A stretch of DNA of 5,120 bases, from contig JAFGLK010000163.1 of NCBI GenBank assembly GCA_016928125.1, positions 1 to 5,120 of the forward strand. Direction: 5' to 3'. Both the position numbers and the translations under genes were made by a program. The notes below the pieces were generated by a model. That model was not told where the DNA came from, did no database searches, and worked only from the letters and a program-made list of their open reading frames with translations. Origin of the DNA: Anaerolineae bacterium. GTDB lineage: Bacteria > Chloroflexota > Anaerolineae > UBA1429. Numbering within the stretch: position 1 is the first letter of the stretch; each line of letters opens with the position of its first letter. Positions 1 through 5,120 of this stretch are shown here, in pieces.

Positions 1-171
1 GCCTATCGCCAGCACATCGGCCGGCTGGCCGGGTTGGGCGTCGAGGTGCTCCTGCCCGGCCACTTTCTGTGGACCCTGGTGGATGGCCAGTCGCATCTGG
101 ATCAGGCTGTGGAGAATCTGCAACTGGCCTGGGTGCCCCCAGCCTGGCAGCACCAGCACCCCCACCATTAG
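1..171 (+). CDS. Metallo-beta-lactamase-fold hydrolase, C-terminal fragment
   Basis: This is the last 56 codons of a gene that begins before the window, read in frame 1 and ending at TAG 169-171. The fragment has a helix, then a strand and loop reading VEVLLPGH (fragment residues 14-21), then a loop and a final amphipathic helix (SHLDQAVENLQLAW). The PGH histidine followed by a terminal helix is how glyoxalase II-like and related MBL-fold hydrolases usually end; that His is normally the last metal ligand of the binuclear site. The main HxHxDH metal motif would lie upstream and cannot be seen, so substrate and exact subfamily are unknown. The final residues are unusually histidine-rich (five His among the last six non-Gln positions, ending HQHPHH). 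The gene lies 21 bp upstream of the flavoprotein gene and is probably in the same operon. The family call is fairly good for so short a fragment, but specific function cannot be given. Confidence 0.72.
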   Translation, partial: AYRQHIGRLAGLGVEVLLPGHFLWTLVDGQSHLDQAVENLQLAWVPPAWQHQHPHH

Positions 172-180
172 GCGACGGAA

Positions 181-186
181 AAGGAG
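181..186 (+). promoter_or_regulatory. Ribosome binding site for the flavoprotein gene
   Basis: AAGGAG lies six bases before the ATG at 193 and supports that start. It sits directly after the stop codon of the MBL-fold gene, which fits translation from a shared transcript. Confidence 0.7.
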
Positions 187-192
187 CGAGCT

Positions 193-1113
193 ATGGCCAA
201 GATACTGGGCATCCTCGGCGGTGCCCGTCGCGACGGCTACACCGTGCGCGTGCTCGATCGCCTGCTGGGGGCAGCTGGCGCTACGCCGGAGGTCGAGGTT
301 GAACGAGTCGATCTGCTCGACTATCGATTTGGGCCCTGTCGCTCGTGCTATGAGTGCATCCGTAGGGCGCAGCACCGCTGTATCCTGCCCGATGACATGG
401 GCCAGGAGGGGGCAGGTACGCTGTGGCAGCGTATTGAGGCGGCGCATGCCATGGTCTGGGCCACGCCGGTGCATTGTTGGACGGCCGATGCGCTGATCCA
501 CCTGTTCATCGAGCGTCTCTACCCCTTCCTGTGGAGCGGCGAACTGCGCGGCATCCCCGTGGCCACGCTTTCGGTGGCGAGCAATCAGGGCTTTCAGATC
601 GAGGCCCACAAGCTGCTGTGTCAGTGGGCCTTTACCACCGGCGCGCGCTATGTGGGTGGGCTGCCGGTGCACGCCGCCTATCTGGACGAGGCCCTCCGCG
701 ATGCCGAGGCGCTGGGACGTCGCCTGGCCGAGGCCGCTCTGCAGGATGAGCGCCAGGGACGCCACGCTTCCGGCGACGAACAGCTCTGGCTGGCGTACGA
801 GACGGCGCCCTGGAGCGTGTATGCCCACTATGTCGAGAACCTGACACGTGGCACGGGTGCGTCAGAGCTCTCGTTGATCGAGCGCTCCCTCGCTCAAGGC
901 ACCTTCCAACGTGAGGAAGCCTTGAATCTGCTGCGCCAGGCCGATGAGGCCTTTCAGACTGCGGTACGCTGCGAACGAATGGGCCAGCGCCAGGCCGCCA
1001 TCGAGGCCCTGGTGCGGGCCAGCGCCCTCTGGACCCATGCGACCTGGAAGGAGTTTCTGGAGGAACAGCTTATCGGCGCGCCGCCACCGGAGACCTATCG
1101 GCCCCTGAAGTAG
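193..1113 (+). CDS. Iron-sulfur flavoprotein / NADPH-dependent FMN reductase family protein with C-terminal extension
   Basis: This 306-residue protein is probably cytosolic; no signal peptide or membrane segment is visible. Residues 3-17 (KILGILGGARRDGYT) form the first strand and phosphate-binding loop of a flavodoxin-like FMN domain. Residues 49-63 carry C49-x2-C52-x2-C55-x7-C63, matching the compact CX2CX2CX4-7C motif that binds a [4Fe-4S] cluster in archaeal and bacterial iron-sulfur flavoproteins (ISF). Residues 89-109 (ATPVHCW...FIERL) match the family's second FMN-contacting segment, usually SPVYxxxxSAxxKxFIDR. Known ISFs pass electrons between ferredoxin-type donors and acceptors such as O2, H2O2 or quinones; the acceptor here is unknown. 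The FMN domain should end near residue 185. The remaining ~120 residues are extra for the family and mostly helical, with a TPR-like helix pair at about 250-280. The ATG at 193 is chosen for its good SD and because the FMN loop follows at once. It is likely co-transcribed with the upstream MBL-fold gene. Confidence 0.85.
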   Translation: MAKILGILGGARRDGYTVRVLDRLLGAAGATPEVEVERVDLLDYRFGPCRSCYECIRRAQHRCILPDDMGQEGAGTLWQRIEAAHAMVWATPVHCWTADALIHLFIERLYPFLWSGELRGIPVATLSVASNQGFQIEAHKLLCQWAFTTGARYVGGLPVHAAYLDEALRDAEALGRRLAEAALQDERQGRHASGDEQLWLAYETAPWSVYAHYVENLTRGTGASELSLIERSLAQGTFQREEALNLLRQADEAFQTAVRCERMGQRQAAIEALVRASALWTHATWKEFLEEQLIGAPPPETYRPLK

Positions 1114-1129
1114 CTGGCTGCGGCGATTG

Positions 1130-1182
1130 GAGCGCTCACCAACTTCTGCGACTCGGAGGCAACAAGCGACTTGAGCGATCAC
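1130..1182 (+). repeat. Pair of 10-bp near-identical direct repeats upstream of the propeller gene
   Basis: GAGCGCTCAC (1130-1139) and GAGCGATCAC (1173-1182) differ at one base, and their starts are 43 bp apart, close to four helical turns. The first copy contains the palindrome GAGCGCTC. They lie in the 116-bp gap before the beta-propeller gene, where a regulator could bind. No convincing -35/-10 pair was found in this gap, so a regulatory role is only a possibility. Confidence 0.3.
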
Positions 1183-1215
1183 TGGTCGGCTAGCACCGTC
1201 ACCACATAACATACG

Positions 1216-1222
1216 AGGAGGG
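1216..1222 (+). promoter_or_regulatory. Ribosome binding site for the propeller gene
   Basis: GAGGAGGG lies seven bases before ATG 1230. It also places an ATG at 1223 immediately after the SD, too close for use, and that ATG opens only a short out-of-frame reading. The site therefore decides in favour of 1230. Confidence 0.75.
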
Positions 1223-1229
1223 ATGACAC

Positions 1230-2132
1230 ATGACCTCAGTGCTGGGCAATGGGGAATATCGCTACGAGCGTGTACAAGGCTGGGCTCAGATCCCGCCCTA
1301 TTTCGAGATCACCGGGCTGGGGCCGACGGGCGGCGTGGTGGATGTGGCCTGCGACTCGCAGGATCGCGTCTATGTGCTCTGCCGGGGCAATCATCCGGTG
1401 CTCATCTTTGAGCCCGATGGCCGCTTTCTGAGCTGTTGGGGCGAGGGGCGTTTTCGCTGGCCGCACGGCATTCATATTGACGCCCAGGATCGCGTCTTTG
1501 TGACCGACGCGCAAAAGCACACCGTGGAGCAATTCACCCTTTTGGGACAGCTGCAGATGACCCTGGGCACGCCGGGCTGGGCCAGCGTCACGATGCGCGG
1601 CGAGCCGTTCAATCTGCCGACCGGCGCGACCGTGGCCGAGGACGGGACACTCTACGTCTCGGACGGCTATGGTAATCGCAGGGTGCACCACTTTTCGGCC
1701 CAAGGCGAGTTGATCGCCTCGTGGGGAGAGCCAGGCAGCGGCCCCGGGCAGTTCATCCTGCCCCACTTCCTGGATGTGGACGCTCAGGGGATCGTCTATG
1801 TGTGCGACCGCGAGAACAACCGCGTGCAGCGCTTCGATGGCGAGGGCCAGTTCCTGGACGAGTGGACGGGGCTGCAGCGTCCGGCGGACGTACATATCGA
1901 TCGCCAGCGAAAGATTCTCTACCTGGGCGAGTTGGGCGGGCCAGGCCTGGTGGCGCGCATCAGCGTTCGAGACCTAACGGGGCGCGTGCTCTCCTCCTGG
2001 CAGGGCTTGGAGCGCGAGGGCCAAGGCGTGCTGGGTGGACCGCACGGCATCGGCGTCGATTCGCAGGGCAACATCTATGAGGGCTCTATCGGCGAACAGC
2101 CCCGCGTGCAAAAGTTCGTCAGGCTGAGCTGA
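1230..2132 (+). CDS. NHL-repeat six-bladed beta-propeller, peptidyl-alpha-hydroxyglycine alpha-amidating lyase (PAL)-like
   Basis: This 300-residue protein is built of repeated units with a PxGhxhD...hYVxDxxxxRVxxF pattern (from about residues 36, 78, 129, 178, 218 and 271), typical of NHL propellers. Compared from memory with rat PAL, which cleaves peptidyl-alpha-hydroxyglycine into amidated peptide and glyoxylate, the key sites appear present. The zinc histidines match H79 (WPHGIHID), H179 (LPHFLDVD) and H272 (GPHGIGVD). The catalytic Arg, Tyr and Arg match R52 (CRGNHP), Y147 (SDGYGNRRV) and R194 (CDRENNRV). Spacing between the histidines is close to the animal enzyme. The Asp that follows the third His in animal PAL is Gly here. 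No signal peptide is visible, so it probably acts in the cytosol, and no partner monooxygenase lies in the window, so peptide amidation is unlikely as its real role. A generic SMP-30-like hydrolase or a non-enzymatic propeller are alternatives. The start is fixed by a strong SD. Confidence 0.83.
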   Translation: MTSVLGNGEYRYERVQGWAQIPPYFEITGLGPTGGVVDVACDSQDRVYVLCRGNHPVLIFEPDGRFLSCWGEGRFRWPHGIHIDAQDRVFVTDAQKHTVEQFTLLGQLQMTLGTPGWASVTMRGEPFNLPTGATVAEDGTLYVSDGYGNRRVHHFSAQGELIASWGEPGSGPGQFILPHFLDVDAQGIVYVCDRENNRVQRFDGEGQFLDEWTGLQRPADVHIDRQRKILYLGELGGPGLVARISVRDLTGRVLSSWQGLEREGQGVLGGPHGIGVDSQGNIYEGSIGEQPRVQKFVRLS

Positions 2133-2144
2133 GCATGCTATAAT
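2116..2144 (+). promoter_or_regulatory. Promoter (extended -10) upstream of the glycerate kinase-like gene
   Basis: A perfect TATAAT at 2139-2144 is preceded by TG at 2136-2137, giving the extended -10 TGCTATAAT. A 4/6 match to the -35 consensus (TCGTCA, 2116-2121) lies 17 bp upstream. The -35 overlaps the last codons of the propeller gene. Transcription would begin near 2151 and give a leader of about 135 bases before ATG 2286, which suggests the kinase gene is transcribed separately from the genes before it. Confidence 0.6.
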
Positions 2145-2157
2145 CCCGCCCATGCTC
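2131..2157 (+). repeat. Inverted repeat enclosing the -10 box
   Basis: GAGCATG (2131-2137) and CATGCTC (2151-2157) are perfect 7-bp inverted repeats separated by 13 bp that contain TATAAT. The centres of the arms are 20 bp apart, about two helical turns, as expected for a dimeric repressor site. No T tract follows, so a terminator is less likely than an operator. Confidence 0.4.
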
Positions 2158-2191
2158 GGGCTGGCCAGGTCATGGCCGATCGCTATCTGGT

Positions 2192-2201
2192 GGTCCGGAC
2201 C
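2192..2201 (+). repeat. 10-bp perfect palindrome in the leader of the kinase gene
   Basis: GGTCCGGACC is its own reverse complement. It lies about 40 bases after the predicted transcription start and 85 bases before the kinase start. A short GGCCA/TGGCC hairpin (2163-2177) precedes it in the same leader. Such palindromes can be binding sites or chance in G+C-rich DNA. Confidence 0.25.
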
Positions 2202-2285
2202 GAATGGGCGTCTAGGCGTGCTTTCTCGTCCTAGCTGAGCTGAGGGCCGGCTGGGCCAAAATCGGTCGCCAGGGTGGGGCTGGAC

Positions 2286-3713
2286 ATGATCATCCGCAAC
2301 CGAAACGAACTGCTCAAGCACGGCAACCACAAGGGACGCGAGGCCGTTCTGGAGATCCTCGAGGCTGGCCTGGCGGCCGGCGACCCCTATGAGAACGTGC
2401 GCAGCATGATCCGCGTACAGGATGGCAAGCTGATCGTGGGCAACGATGCGTTCCGCCCCGATCATATGGTCCCGTCTCCCACGCCCAGGCCGCTTCCGGA
2501 TAGCCCCCTGGTCTTTGATCTCTCACAGGTGAGACGTATCTATGTGGTGGGCGGTGGCAAGGCCGCCCAGCGCCAGGCCAAGGCGATCGAGGACGCCTTG
2601 GGGGATCTGATCACCGAGGGGCACGTCAACGCCAAAAAGGGCGACCAGGTCTACCTTGAGCGCATCGAGGTCACCCTCGCCGGGCATCCGATTCCCGACG
2701 AGGATAGCGTCGCGGGATCGCGGCGCATCCTCGAGATCGAGCGCAAGGCGGGCAAGGGTGACATTGTATTCGTCTCCGAATCGGGCGGCGGCTCGGCCCT
2801 GATGACCCTGCCCGCGCCGGGTATCCGCTTGGAAGATATTCGCCAGGTCAATCGCCTGCTCTATTTCGGCGGCGGCGCGTCCATGCCGGAGGCCAATGCG
2901 GTGCGGAACCTGTTGGGCATCTTGCGCGGTCGGCACGCACGCTACACCGGCGACGCGACCATGATCCAGATCTCCACGCCCGAGACGCCCCCTGGCCTGC
3001 GTGTGCATGTGCGTGATCGCCCCGACGGCGCCGATCCCTATGCCTATGCGATCAAGCTCCTCAAGGTGTATAGATGCTGGGACAGCGTGCCCGAGTCGGT
3101 GCGACAGTTTCTGCTGCGCGCCGATCCGGCGTATCTGCCGCTCCAACCCGAGGAATGGCACAACAACCAGCGCTTTTACTTTCGGGTGATGGGGCCCGAG
3201 TATATGCTAGAGGCCGCCAAACGCCGGGCCGAGGAACTGGGTCTGCATGCCACGATCCTCATTTCAAGCTTGAGTGACGTCGAGGCGCAGGCGGCTGGCG
3301 AGACCCTCGCCTATATCGCTCAAGAGATCGAGACCTATGATCGCCCATTCCCATCGCCCTGCGTGTTCTTGTGCGGTGGAGAGTTGGTGGTGACAGTCGG
3401 CCGAGAGGGCGGCCTGGGAGGGCGCAATCAGGAGTTCGTGCTCTCGGCGGCGGCGCGCATCGCGGGTAGCCACCGCACCGTGATCGGCTCGGCCGACTCG
3501 GATGGCTGCGATGGCCCAACCGATCTCGCGGGGGGCATCGTCGATGGCTTCACGCTGGAACGGGCGCAGGCAGCCGGCTTGAGCGTGTCCGATGAGCTGC
3601 GTGCGCACAACTCGACGGCTGTCTTGCAGGCGTTGGGCGACACGATCATCACGGGCGTGCAAAAGACCAATATCCGGGACTTGCGCGTTGTCTATGTGGG
3701 GGTTGCCGATTGA
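2286..3713 (+). CDS. Divergent glycerate 2-kinase family protein (DUF4147 + MOFRL, GckA/TtuD-like)
   Basis: This gene encodes 475 residues from ATG 2286. A GTG at 2274 would add four residues but has no SD, whereas AGGGTGG at 2271-2277 is placed to serve the ATG. Family members phosphorylate D-glycerate to 2-phosphoglycerate with ATP. The N-terminal DUF4147 domain shows VVGGGKAA with the catalytic-type Lys at K92, HPIPDEDS at 134-141, and the glycine-rich SESGGGSAL at 164-172. The C-terminal MOFRL domain shows CGGELVVTV, GGRNQEF with the catalytic-type Arg at R380, SDGCDGPTDLAGG (405-417) and the closing TGVQKTN segment. Oddities: the usual SDVxGD...ASGPTxPD segment is replaced by a different Pro/Arg/Asp-rich stretch (about 230-252), and the usual RKHLSxIKGGxLA is NLLGILRGRHA. 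It is also somewhat longer than typical members (about 420-450). Family membership is sure; the substrate may be glycerate or another hydroxy acid. It has its own likely promoter and is followed by the AOR-family gene. Confidence 0.85.
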   Translation: MIIRNRNELLKHGNHKGREAVLEILEAGLAAGDPYENVRSMIRVQDGKLIVGNDAFRPDHMVPSPTPRPLPDSPLVFDLSQVRRIYVVGGGKAAQRQAKAIEDALGDLITEGHVNAKKGDQVYLERIEVTLAGHPIPDEDSVAGSRRILEIERKAGKGDIVFVSESGGGSALMTLPAPGIRLEDIRQVNRLLYFGGGASMPEANAVRNLLGILRGRHARYTGDATMIQISTPETPPGLRVHVRDRPDGADPYAYAIKLLKVYRCWDSVPESVRQFLLRADPAYLPLQPEEWHNNQRFYFRVMGPEYMLEAAKRRAEELGLHATILISSLSDVEAQAAGETLAYIAQEIETYDRPFPSPCVFLCGGELVVTVGREGGLGGRNQEFVLSAAARIAGSHRTVIGSADSDGCDGPTDLAGGIVDGFTLERAQAAGLSVSDELRAHNSTAVLQALGDTIITGVQKTNIRDLRVVYVGVAD

Positions 3714-3736
3714 GTTGAGAAAGGAGGGACCCGCGT

Positions 3737-3765
3737 TTGACAATCTCGCCTGCTTCGGCCATGAT
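3737..3765 (+). promoter_or_regulatory. Candidate promoter upstream of the AOR-family gene
   Basis: A perfect -35 (TTGACA, 3737-3742) is followed after 17 bp by CATGAT (3760-3765), a 4/6 match to TATAAT. Transcription would start near 3772, leaving a leader of about 130 bases before ATG 3905. The gap to the kinase gene is 191 bp with no clear terminator, so the AOR gene could be read both from here and by read-through. Confidence 0.45.
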
Positions 3766-3824
3766 CTACAACGATGCGGCTGGCAGGAAACGCTGGTGGC
3801 GTCTCAAGCGCCGGTGTGCTGAGG

Positions 3825-3842
3825 GCCTGAAAGGTGTCAGGC
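3825..3842 (+). other. Small hairpin in the AOR leader
   Basis: GCCTGA (3825-3830) pairs perfectly with TCAGGC (3837-3842) across a six-base loop. No run of T follows, so it is not a standard intrinsic terminator. It would lie in the 5' leader of the AOR transcript and might be a weak regulatory structure or chance. Confidence 0.25.
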
Positions 3843-3889
3843 GTGGCAGAGCGTAGTGTTTGGGCGACTGTATGAGACTCGAATCTGCA

Positions 3890-3895
3890 GGGAGG
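3890..3895 (+). promoter_or_regulatory. Ribosome binding site for the AOR-family gene
   Basis: GGGAGG lies nine bases before ATG 3905 and supports this start, from which the conserved AOR N-terminus begins at once. Confidence 0.7.
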
Positions 3896-3904
3896 ATCGA
3901 TCAC

Positions 3905-5120
3905 ATGTCTCGTTCGTTTCACAACAAGATCCTACGCGTCAACCTCACCGAGGGGACCATCAGGGTGGATGAGCCGGGGATGGCTTACTTTCGGCGGTAC
4001 ATGGGCGGCTGGAACATCATCGCCGATGTGCTGCTCAAAGAGGTGCCGCAGGGAGCCGATCCGTTAGGGCCGGAGAACAAGCTGGTCTTTGCGCCGGGCG
4101 TGCTCTGCGGCCTGGCCATCTCGGGCGCTTCGCGCAGCGCGGTAGGCGGCATCTCGCCGATCACGGGCGGATGGGGCGCCAGCGAGTCGGGCGGAAACTG
4201 GGGCGCCCAACTCAAGCGCGCCGGGTTCGACGCCGTCATCGTCGAGGGTGTCTCGCCCAAGCCGGTGTATCTATGGATCAAGGATGGCCAGGCCGAGCTG
4301 CGCGATGCGAGCCACCTGTGGGGTAGGACGACCAAAGAGACCCAGGAGGTGGTGCGCGAGGAGCTGGGCGAGCCCCGCGCCGAGCTGACCATGATCGGCC
4401 CAGGCGGCGAGAACATGGTCAAGTATGCCTGCGTGATGCACGGCCTCAAGGATGCCGCCGGACGCAGCGGGATGGGCGCGGTGATGGGCTCCAAGAAGCT
4501 CAAAGCCGTTGTGTCGCTGGGCACCCAAAACCTGGACGGCGCCGATCCCGATACGATCCGCGAGATGGCGCGCCGCGCGGCGCGTGAGGTCCAAGAGGGC
4601 ACGCGAGCGGCGGGTCTGCACAAGTGGGGCACCGCGGGCGGCCCCTTGGAAGGCGGCATTCTCCAGGGCAACATGCCGGTGCGCAATTTCCGTGATGGGG
4701 AGTTCCCCGAGATCAGCGGCCTGGAGTATGTCTGCGACAAGATCGGCATAGGCATGGAAGGCTGCTGGGCCTGCGCCGTGCGCTGCAAGAAGGTGGTCAA
4801 GGCCGAGCGCGAGGCCTACTCGGTCGACCCCGACTATGGCGGCCCCGAGTACGAGACGATCGGCTCGCTGGGCTCCACCTGCGGCGTCAACGACATCGTG
4901 GCCGTCTCGCGCGGCAACGAGCTCTGCAACGCCTACTCGCTGGACACCATCGGCACAGGCGTGACGATCGCCTTTGCCATGGAGTGCTTTGAGAACGGAC
5001 TGATCACGTTGGAGGATACGGAGGGCATTGATCTGCGCTTCGGCAACGGCGACGCCATGATCGCTGCGATCGAAAAGATCGCCCGGCGCGAGGGGATCGG
5101 CAGGATCCTGTCCGAGAACC
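3905..5120 (+). CDS. Aldehyde:ferredoxin oxidoreductase (AOR) family protein, 5' two-thirds (runs off the window)
   Basis: The frame stays open for 405 codons to the window end; family members are about 600-620 residues. AOR enzymes bind a bis-pterin tungsten (or molybdenum) cofactor and one [4Fe-4S] cluster and oxidise aldehydes to acids with ferredoxin, usually in the cytosol of anaerobes. The N-terminus (KILRVNLTEG) is typical. Residues 77-115 (RSAVGGISPITGG to AGFDAVIVEG) and 183-201 (DAAGRSGMGAVMGSKKLKA) match the two pterin-binding regions. C287-x2-C290-x3-C294 supplies three cluster ligands, almost the same numbering as the Pyrococcus enzyme; the fourth Cys should lie past the window. 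GPEYET is at 313-318. At residue 94 a Glu stands where most members have Asn (SNxGG). The subfamily cannot be settled here: true AOR, other sugar- or aldehyde-specific forms, or an uncharacterised clade are possible. The adjacent kinase suggests a hydroxy-aldehyde substrate, an inference. Start chosen from SD and family alignment. Confidence 0.92.
   Translation, partial: MSRSFHNKILRVNLTEGTIRVDEPGMAYFRRYMGGWNIIADVLLKEVPQGADPLGPENKLVFAPGVLCGLAISGASRSAVGGISPITGGWGASESGGNWGAQLKRAGFDAVIVEGVSPKPVYLWIKDGQAELRDASHLWGRTTKETQEVVREELGEPRAELTMIGPGGENMVKYACVMHGLKDAAGRSGMGAVMGSKKLKAVVSLGTQNLDGADPDTIREMARRAAREVQEGTRAAGLHKWGTAGGPLEGGILQGNMPVRNFRDGEFPEISGLEYVCDKIGIGMEGCWACAVRCKKVVKAEREAYSVDPDYGGPEYETIGSLGSTCGVNDIVAVSRGNELCNAYSLDTIGTGVTIAFAMECFENGLITLEDTEGIDLRFGNGDAMIAAIEKIARREGIGRILSEN

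Noticed and set aside
1171..1210. TTGAGC with CATAAC as a promoter for the propeller gene
   Set aside because: The spacer would be 28 bp, far outside the usable range, and both hexamers are imperfect.
1236..1895. 219-codon open frame on the minus strand
   Set aside because: It is antisense to the propeller gene, with no supporting motif.
1230..2132. Repeats in the propeller gene as a DNA repeat array or CRISPR
   Set aside because: The periodicity is at the protein level (NHL blades), and the DNA units are not near-identical.
2172..2234. 20-codon ATG reading in the kinase leader, in frame with the kinase
   Set aside because: It has no good SD and stops well before the kinase start; nothing suggests a lost N-terminus because the family alignment is complete from ATG 2286.
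2274..2285. GTG start adding four residues to the kinase
   Set aside because: No SD lies upstream of the GTG, while AGGGTGG sits at a proper distance for ATG 2286.
2523..3161. 212-codon open frame on the minus strand
   Set aside because: It is antisense to the conserved kinase domain and shows no family motif or SD; it is a shadow of the real frame.
3985..4800. 271-codon open frame on the minus strand
   Set aside because: It lies wholly opposite the AOR gene, whose motifs are clear. Long antisense frames are expected in G+C-rich coding DNA, and its product is low-complexity Pro/Ser/Arg-rich with no recognisable motif.

Overview
The window is a G+C-rich stretch of bacterial chromosome in which every supported gene lies on the + strand. 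The gene content points to an anaerobic or facultative bacterium: an iron-sulfur flavoprotein-type reductase and a tungsten/molybdenum-pterin aldehyde:ferredoxin oxidoreductase (AOR) family enzyme. That mix, a standard extended -10 promoter (TGCTATAAT) and the codon style are compatible with a Chloroflexota-like lineage. This placement is an inference; no rRNA or other marker gene is present.

Layout: (1) bases 1-171 are the last 56 codons of a metallo-beta-lactamase-fold hydrolase with a histidine-rich tail. (2) 193-1113 encodes an FMN reductase/iron-sulfur flavoprotein homologue with the compact Cys motif CX2CX2CX7C and an unusual helical, TPR-like C-terminal extension. (3) 1230-2132 encodes a beta-propeller (NHL) protein that can be matched residue for residue to the active site of peptidyl-alpha-hydroxyglycine alpha-amidating lyase (PAL). 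(4) 2286-3713 encodes a divergent glycerate 2-kinase (GckA/TtuD, MOFRL) family protein, preceded by a good promoter at 2116-2144 whose -10 lies inside an inverted repeat. (5) 3905-5120 is the first 405 codons of an AOR-family tungsten/molybdenum enzyme, cut by the window end and preceded by a second candidate promoter.

The first two genes are 21 bp apart and probably co-transcribed. The later gaps (116, 153 and 191 bp) leave room for separate control, and the last two contain promoter-like sequences. The most economical metabolic reading is that the AOR-family enzyme oxidises an aldehyde to an acid with ferredoxin as acceptor, and the kinase phosphorylates a hydroxy acid. If the pair is glyceraldehyde/glycerate, this would be a tungsten-dependent non-phosphorylative branch ending in 2-phosphoglycerate. 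The PAL-like lyase, whose known chemistry releases glyoxylate, could feed the same two- and three-carbon acid pool. These links are inferences from family membership and gene order. No CRISPR array, mobile element, tRNA or rRNA was seen, and no intergenic gap exceeds 300 bp.
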